This document shows, in pieces, positions 7,358 to 15,374 of a DNA stretch of 64,000 bases. Position 1 is the stretch's first letter. Every line of letters starts with the position of its first letter. The position numbers and the translations under genes are program-made. The stretch covers positions 1 to 64,000 of the forward strand of contig CASBPX010000027.1 of NCBI GenBank assembly GCA_949127735.1, given 5' to 3'. The notes below the pieces were generated by a model that did not search any database, had not been told where the DNA came from, and worked only from the letters and a program-made list of their open reading frames with translations. This stretch comes from Candidatus Obscuribacterales bacterium. GTDB taxonomy: Bacteria; Cyanobacteriota; Vampirovibrionia; Obscuribacterales; Obscuribacteraceae.

Positions 7358-10105
7358 ATGGCTAAGAGTTCCGCCGCGGATACCACAGAGGGAAATCCCA
7401 TTAAAGAGGATTCTAATGAAGCCGAAAAGCCGTCTTCTAATGCCTTCGACTGGAAGGAAGTAGAGGCCCGGTGGACCACTTACTGGCACGAAAACAAATT
7501 ATTCAATCTAGAAATGAATCCGGACCGCCCCAATTTTTCAGTGGCTTTGCCGCCACCGAACATTACGGGCAATTTACATATGGGCCATGCCCTCAACGGC
7601 ACAATTCAAGATGTTTTAATCCGCTTGAAAAGAATGCAAGGTTACAACGTGCTCTGGCAGCCGGGAACAGATCACGCCGGAATATCCACCCAGATGGTAG
7701 TAGAGAGGCAACTGAAAAAAGAAGGCATCAATCGCCATCAGTTAGGCCGCGAGAAATTTATTGAAAAAGTTTGGCAATGGCGGGTGCAATACGGCGACTC
7801 GATCATGGCTCAATACAAACGCATCGGTGTCAGCTTCAGCTGGGACCGCGTGGCCTTCACCATGGACGAATCTTATGTAAAAGCAATTTATCGCGCTTTT
7901 GTCACTCTTTACAAAGAAGGTCTCATCTACCGAGGCAACCGCATCACGAACTGGTGCCCCCGTTGTGCCACCAGTCTGTCTGATCTGGAAGTGGAACACG
8001 ACGAAAAGAAAGGCCACCTTTATTGCATTAAATATTTGCTTGAAGACGGCAGCGGCGAATTAGTAGTGGCCACCACAAGACCAGAGTCACTTTATGGCGA
8101 CGTGGCCGTAGCTGTGCACCCCGAAGATGATCGCTATAAGGCATTTATTGGCAAGAACGTAAAATTGCCAATCACAAACCGCTTGATACCAGTTATTGCC
8201 GACTCTTATGTAGAGCGCGAATTTGGTACCGGTGCGCTAAAAATCACACCCGCACACGACGTCAACGACTATGAAGTAGGAGTGCGCCATAAACTGCCGC
8301 AGCTTACGGTCATTGATTTAAAAGGAAATTTAAACAACAGTGAATATGTACCGGAATTTTTGCATAACGTCGAACGCTTTGACGCCCGCAAGCAAACGGT
8401 TATAAAGCTTGAAGAATTAGGCTTGCTGCAAGAAACTCGCGATTACAATGTAGGCCTGGGGCACTGCGAGCGGTGCCAGACAGTAATCGAACCATTGCTC
8501 ACAGATCAGTGGTACCTGAGCATGAAAGAACTGGCTCAACCGGCTATTGAAGTGGTTGAAGAACAAAGAGTGCAGTTTGTGCCAGAGCGCTATTCTGCTC
8601 AATATTTAGACTGGATGAAAAACATTCGCGACTGGTGCATCAGCAGACAGTTGTGGTGGGGCCATCGCATTCCAATCTGGACCTGCCAGAAATGCAGTCA
8701 CATCGATGCTTACGAAAGCGCACCTGAAAGCTGCGAAAAATGTTCGGCACCGGCCGCCGAACTGACTCAAGACGAAGACGTTCTTGATACCTGGTTCAGC
8801 TCTGCCCTCTGGCCTTTTGCTACCCTTGGCTGGCCAGAGAACAGCAAAGAAATAAAGATGTTCTTCCCGACAACGATTCTCTCTACCGCTCGCGAAATTA
8901 TTAACCTTTGGGTTGCGCGCATGATCTTCATGTCGATGAAGTTCATGAAAACTATTCCTTTCAAGCACGTGCTTATTCACCCGGTTATTCAAACCGGCGA
9001 CGGCAAACGCATGTCAAAATCAAAAGGTAATGCTGTCGATCCGCTCGACATGATTGACACTTATGGTGCCGATGCTAATCGCTTCTGGTTTGCATCAGTG
9101 GGAATTAAAGGCGATCAAGATGTGCGCTTCCGCCCCGAAAAATTAGATGAATACAAACGCTTCGCCAACAAATTATGGAATGCCGGACGTTTTGTCTTGA
9201 CTCAAATAGAAGGCTTCGAGCCAAAAGGCGTCAATCCTGCGCACCTCACTCTGGCTGACCGCTGGATTCTCAATCGCTATAACGTCCTGCTCGATCTCCT
9301 GCAAATGTATTTCCAAGATTATGATTTTGATAAAGCTGCCAACCATCTGCACGATTTCACCTGGAGTGATTTCTGTGACTGGTATGTGGAAATTGCCAAA
9401 ATTCAATTAGCACAAGAAGCGGCTTCTGGTGAGGGCACAGGCCAGACCAAGGCTGTTCTGCAAACCGTATTCGAAGGTCTTTTGCGCGCACTGCATCCGA
9501 TTATGCCTTTCATCACCGAAGAGTTGTGGACAAAAACTCCGAAATCATCGTATTTCCCCAAAGATTTTGTCTCGATTATGTTTGCGCCATATCCGCGCCC
9601 TGATGAAAACTTTATCGATGACGATGCTGATGAAAAAATGGAATTTCTCATGCGCGTCATTCGCTCCATCAGAAATATTCGTCAGACCTACAACGTGCCT
9701 GCTTCTGCACAAGCTGAGGTAATGATTGTTTGCCAGGATGAAGACGAAATGAAGTGCTTGCTAGATGGTGCCACTTATATTGAGCGTTTGGCCAAGGCCA
9801 GCCCACTCGATATCAGCATGGATTGCTCGCCACCATCTATGGCGGCATGTGAAGCTGTGTCTTCGGTCAATATCTATGTGCCATTGGCAAAACTGATTGA
9901 TATTCCAAAGTCAAAAGAAAAGCTAAATGTGCGCAAGGCGTCTATTGAAAAAGAAATAGCTAAAGCTAATTCGCAGTTATCTAATCCTGATTTCAAATCT
10001 AAAGCACCACCAGCAAAGGTAGCTAAGATTGAAAGTGAGTTGAACGAACTGACAAGACAATTGGAAAGCGTTCATTCACAATTGAAAGTACTTGACGCCA
10101 GTTGA
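7358..10105 (+). CDS. valS: Valine--tRNA ligase
   Basis: Charges tRNA-Val with valine. 915 residues, normal for a bacterial class Ia ValRS. The HIGH-type motif is HMGH at 74-77 (after PPPNITGNL), the CP1 editing domain contains TTRPES and GTGALKITPAHD, zinc-type Cys pairs occur around CPRC and CERC, and the KMSKS-type motif GKRMSKSKGNAVDP lies near residue 550. The C-terminal ~70 residues form the coiled-coil arm. There is a ~30-residue acidic N-terminal extension. The ATG at 7358 has an AGAGAG site upstream. Divergent from efp. Confidence 0.97.
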   Translation: MAKSSAADTTEGNPIKEDSNEAEKPSSNAFDWKEVEARWTTYWHENKLFNLEMNPDRPNFSVALPPPNITGNLHMGHALNGTIQDVLIRLKRMQGYNVLWQPGTDHAGISTQMVVERQLKKEGINRHQLGREKFIEKVWQWRVQYGDSIMAQYKRIGVSFSWDRVAFTMDESYVKAIYRAFVTLYKEGLIYRGNRITNWCPRCATSLSDLEVEHDEKKGHLYCIKYLLEDGSGELVVATTRPESLYGDVAVAVHPEDDRYKAFIGKNVKLPITNRLIPVIADSYVEREFGTGALKITPAHDVNDYEVGVRHKLPQLTVIDLKGNLNNSEYVPEFLHNVERFDARKQTVIKLEELGLLQETRDYNVGLGHCERCQTVIEPLLTDQWYLSMKELAQPAIEVVEEQRVQFVPERYSAQYLDWMKNIRDWCISRQLWWGHRIPIWTCQKCSHIDAYESAPESCEKCSAPAAELTQDEDVLDTWFSSALWPFATLGWPENSKEIKMFFPTTILSTAREIINLWVARMIFMSMKFMKTIPFKHVLIHPVIQTGDGKRMSKSKGNAVDPLDMIDTYGADANRFWFASVGIKGDQDVRFRPEKLDEYKRFANKLWNAGRFVLTQIEGFEPKGVNPAHLTLADRWILNRYNVLLDLLQMYFQDYDFDKAANHLHDFTWSDFCDWYVEIAKIQLAQEAASGEGTGQTKAVLQTVFEGLLRALHPIMPFITEELWTKTPKSSYFPKDFVSIMFAPYPRPDENFIDDDADEKMEFLMRVIRSIRNIRQTYNVPASAQAEVMIVCQDEDEMKCLLDGATYIERLAKASPLDISMDCSPPSMAACEAVSSVNIYVPLAKLIDIPKSKEKLNVRKASIEKEIAKANSQLSNPDFKSKAPPAKVAKIESELNELTRQLESVHSQLKVLDAS

Positions 10106-10122
10106 TCTTACAGAGAAGCGTT

Positions 10123-10947
10123 TTATAGGTCGCTGAATAAACTGAGCTGGCCGTTGTCTAGAGGCTGCTTTTTAGCTGTAGCTCTGGCCTCAGCCTTGCT
10201 CGCTTTAGCGGCTGCAGCTGCTGCTTGTTCTTCAGCCTGCGCTGCTACTTCGGCAGCTTCTTCAGCGGCAATGTCGATTGGTTTGATCAAATCTCTGGTA
10301 TCAGCAGCAGTGCCGTTGACGTCGGTAGAGACGCGGTAAATATCAATCAGATCATCCGGATAGGGCTTAAGCATTGATTCGAGTTGCGACAAATTTTTGT
10401 TTTGTGGATTAAGCCAATCGCTCTCTAATTGTCTTGGCAAAATCACCGGCATGCGGTCGTGAAAGCGCGACATCTTGTTGTTTGCGGCCGTGGTAATAAT
10501 GGCGCAAGTGCGAATTTCGTCACCGTCAGTAGATGACCAGTCTTCGTACAGGCCGGCAAAACCCATGAGGTTCTGGTCTTTCAAGCGAATGCGCCAGGGC
10601 TTGCGATTTTTAGCCTGGCCTTCCCACTCATAAAAACCATCAGCCGGAACAATGCACCTTCGTGCAGCAAATGAAGTGCGGAAGAAGGGTTTGACTGCTA
10701 TTGATTCGCTGCGGGCGTTAATCATGGGCGGATTTTTTTTGCTATCACGCACCCAACCGGGCAGAAAACCCCAGCGCGCGGCCTCAATTAATCGGCCGCC
10801 TTCAGGGGCGCGATTTGAAATAACTATAGGGACCCACTGAAATGGCCCGATGTTATAGCGAGGGGCAATGGGCAGCGCAAGGCTGGCAACAGCAAAGTGA
10901 GCCAGTATCTCTTCTGTAGAATGGGATAGGGTGTAGCGTCCGCACAT
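10123..10947 (-). CDS. SRAP-domain abasic-site protein (YedK/HMCES family) with clamp-binding-like tail
   Basis: SRAP proteins form a covalent thiazolidine crosslink with abasic sites in single-stranded DNA through the Cys exposed after Met removal. Here Cys2 (MCGRYTL), Asn77 (INARSES), Glu107 (GFYEWEG) and His163 (RFHDRMP) are all present, so the active site looks complete. Residues 227-260 are an unusual Ala/Glu/Lys-rich helical linker, and the protein ends in QLSLFSDL. QLSLF matches the consensus for binding the beta sliding clamp (QL[SD]LF). The gene is convergent with valS, 17 bp away, and stands alone otherwise. The ATG at 10947 is fixed by the required Cys2. Confidence 0.93.
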   Translation of the reverse strand: MCGRYTLSHSTEEILAHFAVASLALPIAPRYNIGPFQWVPIVISNRAPEGGRLIEAARWGFLPGWVRDSKKNPPMINARSESIAVKPFFRTSFAARRCIVPADGFYEWEGQAKNRKPWRIRLKDQNLMGFAGLYEDWSSTDGDEIRTCAIITTAANNKMSRFHDRMPVILPRQLESDWLNPQNKNLSQLESMLKPYPDDLIDIYRVSTDVNGTAADTRDLIKPIDIAAEEAAEVAAQAEEQAAAAAAKASKAEARATAKKQPLDNGQLSLFSDL

Positions 10948-11004
10948 GAGGTGATTGTCTCACACCGGCTTATGTTCCATAAAGTGCCTGGCGGTCTTAT
11001 GCGG

Positions 11005-11030
11005 AAAAAATACCTTTAAAGGTATTTTTT
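11005..11030. terminator. Palindromic A/T-flanked hairpin, terminator-like in both directions
   Basis: A perfect 26-bp palindrome, AAAAAATACCTTT followed by its complement. It lies 58 bp upstream of the SRAP start. The AT-only arms and T6 on either strand resemble a weak bidirectional intrinsic terminator, although the stem holds only two GC pairs per arm and there is no loop spacer. Confidence 0.4.
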
Positions 11031-11087
11031 CTAAAACTTATCCCGCAGCATGTTCCTTTAGTTCGTCTTCTTCAGCTGGTTTCTTAG

Positions 11088-11354
11088 TCAGTCAACATCC
11101 CTACTAAGCGCAAAAGGCGCCAGTGCCAGGGAACCAATGCGCGGTTTCACCGCCACCAGAATGCCGATAAGCATCTCGACAGGACCAGATGCCACCATAA
11201 TCTGGTGGGCCGAAAATGGCACCAGCACGAAAACACATTGCATGATGGGCGCCACCACATGATCGCGAGCTATGCGCGCGTTATCTTCGGTTTTCGTGCT
11301 CTTTTCCTGTGTTGTCACCGTGCCGGCGACGACAGCAGCTGTTATTGGTTCCAT
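11088..11354 (-). pseudogene. Possible remnant of a small membrane protein
   Basis: An 88-codon open frame in the otherwise non-coding stretch between the SRAP gene and the hydrolase. The segment MLIGILVAVKPRIGSLALAP looks like one helix-loop-helix of a DoxX/DUF417-like membrane protein, but the flanking parts do not look like a complete protein and no ribosome site is clear. It overlaps nothing, although its 5' end nearly abuts the divergent hydrolase start at 11375. It may be a degraded gene or a chance frame. Confidence 0.25.
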
Positions 11355-11374
11355 TTATGCTTTATTGTCAGCAC

Positions 11375-12184
11375 ATGATCCAAGAAAAAATCTCCGTTAA
11401 CGGCATCACCTTAAACGTTGCTCGCGCCGGTAGCGGTGCGCCGGTGCTAATGCTGCATGGTTTCCCCAATTCGCTTCACCTCTGGTCTAGGGTCACACCC
11501 GCGCTTGTTGAAGCCGGTTTTGAAGTTATCGCTTATGACCAGCGCGGTTTTGGCGAGTCTGATGCACCATCATCTAGAAGCGCATATAAACTGAACGAGA
11601 TTTTAAAAGACGCCGTTGAGTTGCTCAAGGTTCTGAGAGTCGAACAAAAAGTTCACGTTGTCGGCCATGATTGGGGTGCCATTGTCGCCTGGCTTTTGGC
11701 TATCAGGCATCCGGAACTGGTGGAAAAACTTGTGGTGATATCGGTTGGGCACCCTTTGGCATATCGCTTTGCCGGCCTCGAGCAAAAACTTAAAAGCTGG
11801 TACATCGGGCTTTTTCTAATACCGGGCATTGCTGAAGCCGCCTTCAAACGAGATAACTGGAAGGCTCTGCGTCGCATGGCCGCAAACGCCGACACCGAGC
11901 AATGGGTTATTGAGCTGAGTCGACCTGGTCGCCTGACAGCTGGATTTAACTGGTACCGCGCCAATATATTGCAACTCTTTTTTGCGGTCACGCCAAACTG
12001 TCCAGTGCCCACCCTGGGCATTTACGGGCCAGACCCGGCTCTGGCAGAAGACCAAATGACGAACAGCAAAAATTACGTTGATGCAAAGTGGCGTTATGAG
12101 CGCTTCGAGCACTGCGGCCATTGGATTCCACTAGATCAACCGCATGAACTCGCGAATCTGTTGATTGATTGGTTCAGCAAATAA
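11375..12184 (+). CDS. Alpha/beta hydrolase, epoxide hydrolase/haloalkane dehalogenase-like
   Basis: A 269-residue cytosolic alpha/beta hydrolase. Oxyanion-loop motif HGFPNSLHLW, strand-turn YDQRGFGESD, nucleophile elbow GHDWGA (Asp nucleophile as in epoxide hydrolases and dehalogenases rather than Ser), and a C-terminal catalytic His in HCGHWIPLDQPHELA. The acid residue probably falls near YGPDPAL. The ATG at 11375 fits the family start MIQEKISVNGI; upstream in-frame starts add unrelated sequence. Substrate cannot be assigned. Confidence 0.85.
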   Translation: MIQEKISVNGITLNVARAGSGAPVLMLHGFPNSLHLWSRVTPALVEAGFEVIAYDQRGFGESDAPSSRSAYKLNEILKDAVELLKVLRVEQKVHVVGHDWGAIVAWLLAIRHPELVEKLVVISVGHPLAYRFAGLEQKLKSWYIGLFLIPGIAEAAFKRDNWKALRRMAANADTEQWVIELSRPGRLTAGFNWYRANILQLFFAVTPNCPVPTLGIYGPDPALAEDQMTNSKNYVDAKWRYERFEHCGHWIPLDQPHELANLLIDWFSK

Positions 12185-12220
12185 TGAGTGCCCAGCGTAA
12201 TACGGTATAAATAGGGCATA

Positions 12221-12247
12221 CCAGCCCTTACCAGCCCTTACCAGCCC
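12221..12247 (+). repeat. Tandem 10-bp repeat, about 2.7 copies
   Basis: CCAGCCCTTA is present twice in full (12221-12230, 12231-12240), then CCAGCCC (12241-12247), ending 9 bp before the ATG of the TPR gene at 12257. It occupies the place where a ribosome site would be, and none is seen there. Confidence 0.8.
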
Positions 12248-12256
12248 GAGTTGACC

Positions 12257-13144
12257 ATGGACGACACAGAAGCCAGCCGACATTTTCAGCAAGGTTTTAT
12301 GTACTTGCAAAAGCAATGCCCTAATGAAGCGGCGCTTTGCTTTACGCACGCACTTGAAGCTAATCCAAGCCTCTGGCAGGCCCAACTTAATCGCGGCAAT
12401 GCACTGATGATGGCCGGCCGCTACAAAGTAGCCATAAAAGATTTTGAGGCGGTAATTGCGGTTGAACGCAGCCCGCTTGCTTATATGAATAAGGGGCTTT
12501 GTTTGCACCAGATGGGCCGCTCTGAAGAAGGGCTCAAATGCGTCGAAGTTGCCACCACCCTGACAGACAGCGACAGTTTGCTGGTAATTATTATTTCGGC
12601 CAAAGCAGAAATTCACAATGATCTCGGCCAACTCAGTCTAGCACTGACTGATTATCATAATGCCATCGCTATTAAAGATGACTCACCAAGCCTTTATAGC
12701 TATCGTGGACAATTGCACTATCGCATGGAAAAGTTTCAAGAAGCGATAGCAGATATCACCAGAGCCGTACAACTGAGCCCGGCATTTGAACCAGATCTGT
12801 ACTACCGGGCCCATAGTTTATGGAAATTGAACAAACCTAAAGAAGCTTTGCAAGATTTTAACGCCGTCATTGATAGCGAGCCCGAAGAGTGGACTAATTA
12901 CTTGAGTCGCGGTCGTTTGCTTGATGAAATGGGTTTACCTGACGCCGCCATGATTGACTTAAATAAAGCCATTAAAATCAATCCGCAATGCGCACAGGCT
13001 TACTTTCATCGCGCCTTTTTACACGCCCTTAAAGATGACGAGCGCAGCCGATCGAAGAGCGCGCTAGATTTCGAAAAAGCCTTTACGATAGATCCATCGA
13101 TACGATCGTGGTATCAGGCACAACTAAACATCAAGCAGAACTAA
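12257..13144 (+). CDS. Cytoplasmic TPR protein
   Basis: 295 residues made almost entirely of about seven to eight TPR units (for example NPSLWQAQLNRGNALMMAG, DSPSLYSYRGQLHYRME), with no signal peptide or membrane segment. The ATG at 12257 is preferred over a TTG two codons earlier. It ends 7 bp before the class A penicillin-binding protein gene, so the two are probably co-transcribed and it may scaffold the cell-wall enzyme; that role is inference from position. Confidence 0.82.
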   Translation: MDDTEASRHFQQGFMYLQKQCPNEAALCFTHALEANPSLWQAQLNRGNALMMAGRYKVAIKDFEAVIAVERSPLAYMNKGLCLHQMGRSEEGLKCVEVATTLTDSDSLLVIIISAKAEIHNDLGQLSLALTDYHNAIAIKDDSPSLYSYRGQLHYRMEKFQEAIADITRAVQLSPAFEPDLYYRAHSLWKLNKPKEALQDFNAVIDSEPEEWTNYLSRGRLLDEMGLPDAAMIDLNKAIKINPQCAQAYFHRAFLHALKDDERSRSKSALDFEKAFTIDPSIRSWYQAQLNIKQN

Positions 13145-13151
13145 CACTCTG

Positions 13152-15266
13152 ATGCGGCCAAAAAATTTAAGAGAAATGAACGATATGGGCGGCATGAGAG
13201 ATTTTCTCAAGTCGAGCTGGTCGATCTTTATTATGCTGGCTCAAATCGGTCTGGTAATGGCGACCCTGGGTGGCACTGTCATTGCTTTGCTTGTCTTGCA
13301 AGAAGTAAATCGACTGCCCAATATCGATTATCTAAAAAGCTATAAACCAGTTGATTCGATTTCAATTTATGATCGCAATGACAAACTTATAGAACGCATC
13401 AATTTGGGCATGCCGCGCACAGTCATTCCCTTCAAACAAGTGCCGCTTTCTATGCAACAAGCAGTACTGGCTGCTGAAGACAAGAATTTTTACAGTCACG
13501 GAGCGATTAGCTATCAAGACGTCTTGCGCGCATCAATTGCCAATGCCAAGGCGCTACGCATGGTGGAAGGTGGGTCGACAATTACGCAACAGCTGGCTAA
13601 AAATCTATTTTTTCCCGAACTCAAACGCAACGCTGTAACCAAGCTGGCAGAAGTTGTCGCAGCCTATCGTCTAGAAGAGAAATATACCAAGCAGCAAATA
13701 TTTTCCATTTATTTGAGTGAAATTTATTTTGGCAATGGTTCTCGCGGCATTGAGCAAGCAGCCCACAATTATTTTGGTAAGAATGCCAGTAACCTCTCTA
13801 TTTCTGAATCGGCCTTTCTAGCGGGCATCATTCGCCAGCCATCATTTTTAGGTGGCAAAGATCACCGCGCTGAAGCCATCGACCGACAAAAACAAGTATT
13901 GCGAGCGATGGTTGAGTGTGGCTTCATCACCGACAGTGAATGTTTAGTAGCCGAATCTAGGCCTCTGATTTTTAAGCGGGCAGAGGTAAGCAAACCAAGT
14001 CAGCCATTCAAACATAACCCTTACTTTATTGCTCTAGTTTTAGAAACAGTACGCAGGCAATTTGACCAGCGCACCATTGGTTTAAATGGGCTCGAAATTT
14101 TCACCACCCTTGATCCGGTGGCTCAAGAAGCGGCAGAGCAAGTGTTGGCTTCTGAAATTAGACGCGCACCACCCGGCATTGAAGAAGAAGCGTTGGTGAG
14201 TTTGTCGGTTAAAGATGGTTCAGTGCGCGCTCTTGTGGGCGGCGCCCATGATTATTGGGACAATCAATGGAATAGCGCTGTCAACCCGCACACAGCTGGA
14301 TCTTCACTCAAGCCTTTTATTTACCTGACTGCTTTTATGGCCGGTATTCTCACTCCTGAGAGTACAGTGCAAGACACTCCATACAAAATGACGCAAGAAA
14401 CCGGAGAAGAGTGGGCACCAAAAAACTATGACGGTAAATATATGGGCGACATCACTGTGCGTGAGGCGCTGTGCCAGTCTCGCAATATGTGTACCATTCG
14501 CGTCATGGATCAAGTGGGCATAGCAAATTCCATCAGCACCTTAAGAGCAGCGGGAATAAAGAGCGAGCTGGCGCCAACAATTGCCCTTGCACTTGGTAGT
14601 TCAGCAGTCAGTCCTCTTGAACTGGCTGCGGCATATGGCACAATTGCCCGAGGCGGCGTGGCCATTGCTCCATGGATGATTCGCGAAGTCAAAGACAGTC
14701 GTGGCCAATTACTCGACACCTATGTGCCCATGGTTCACCGCGTCTTTCCTGAAGAACAAACTACCTGGCTGATAGATATTCTTACCGAAGTGGTGCGCCG
14801 GGGCACAGGTACTCAGGCCAAGTTGGCTGGGCGACCCGTAGCCGGAAAAACCGGCACTGCCGACAAATCGAAAAGTATTTGGTTTGTGGGCTTCACACCA
14901 GATATGGTGACTGCCGTCTGGGGCGGTGGCGATGAAAAAAGCCTGGTAGCCGGCAAACATGTTACCGGTGGAACAGTGATGGCCAGAGTCTTCAAACAAT
15001 ATAATCAGCGCTTCTACAATAGCGTGCCAACACCAGCTGGAACCCTTTTGACTTCGCGCTATGCTGTTGCCCCTGCCGATTACAACAAAGTCAATTCAAA
15101 ACCAATCAGCCACAGCAACGACGTGCCATACAGTGAAATAGATCCTAGTGCTGGTGCTACGTATGCTCCAGCGGCTCAGCAAACGGCAAGGCCAGCAAGT
15201 ACTACCGTTAGTACCCCTGTGCGTTCACAAAAAGGCGTTACTGAGTACCACTGGGATCAGCATTAA
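13152..15266 (+). CDS. Class A penicillin-binding protein (PBP1-type glycosyltransferase/transpeptidase)
   Basis: Polymerises lipid II into glycan and crosslinks the peptides. 704 aa. One N-terminal membrane anchor (about residues 24-50) follows a short cytoplasmic tail. The GT51 domain shows AAEDKNFYSHGA with the catalytic Glu, and GGSTITQQLAKN. The transpeptidase domain shows the SxxK motif in TAGSSLKPF (about residue 383), an SRN motif in CQSRNMC, and KTGTADKS (about residue 566). The C-terminus ends in a Ser/Thr/Pro/Ala-rich tail of about 80 residues. Seven bp separate it from the upstream TPR gene. Confidence 0.95.
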   Translation: MRPKNLREMNDMGGMRDFLKSSWSIFIMLAQIGLVMATLGGTVIALLVLQEVNRLPNIDYLKSYKPVDSISIYDRNDKLIERINLGMPRTVIPFKQVPLSMQQAVLAAEDKNFYSHGAISYQDVLRASIANAKALRMVEGGSTITQQLAKNLFFPELKRNAVTKLAEVVAAYRLEEKYTKQQIFSIYLSEIYFGNGSRGIEQAAHNYFGKNASNLSISESAFLAGIIRQPSFLGGKDHRAEAIDRQKQVLRAMVECGFITDSECLVAESRPLIFKRAEVSKPSQPFKHNPYFIALVLETVRRQFDQRTIGLNGLEIFTTLDPVAQEAAEQVLASEIRRAPPGIEEEALVSLSVKDGSVRALVGGAHDYWDNQWNSAVNPHTAGSSLKPFIYLTAFMAGILTPESTVQDTPYKMTQETGEEWAPKNYDGKYMGDITVREALCQSRNMCTIRVMDQVGIANSISTLRAAGIKSELAPTIALALGSSAVSPLELAAAYGTIARGGVAIAPWMIREVKDSRGQLLDTYVPMVHRVFPEEQTTWLIDILTEVVRRGTGTQAKLAGRPVAGKTGTADKSKSIWFVGFTPDMVTAVWGGGDEKSLVAGKHVTGGTVMARVFKQYNQRFYNSVPTPAGTLLTSRYAVAPADYNKVNSKPISHSNDVPYSEIDPSAGATYAPAAQQTARPASTTVSTPVRSQKGVTEYHWDQH

Positions 15267-15274
15267 CACAGCCT

Positions 15275-15318
15275 TTTACAACTTCTAAGTTGTAAATTAA
15301 TACAACCCATCGGTTGTA
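15275..15318. repeat. Two adjacent inverted repeats between convergent genes
   Basis: The first stem is TTTACAACTT (15275-15284) with AAGTTGTAAA (15287-15296). The second is TACAACC (15301-15307) with GGTTGTA (15312-15318). Both share a TACAAC/GTTGTA core. They lie between the PBP gene (+) and the ABC exporter (-), as expected of a bidirectional transcription end, although T-tracts are short. Confidence 0.55.
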
Positions 15319-15374
15319 AAATTCCTTAGGCTTTTAAAACTGACATTGCCCAAACTCAGAAGCCGAACTAAAAC

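Noticed and set aside
9418..9445. EAASGEGT peptide shared by ValS and the DnaK tail (about 41140)
   Set aside because: Eight residues only, in unrelated contexts with different codons; most likely chance.
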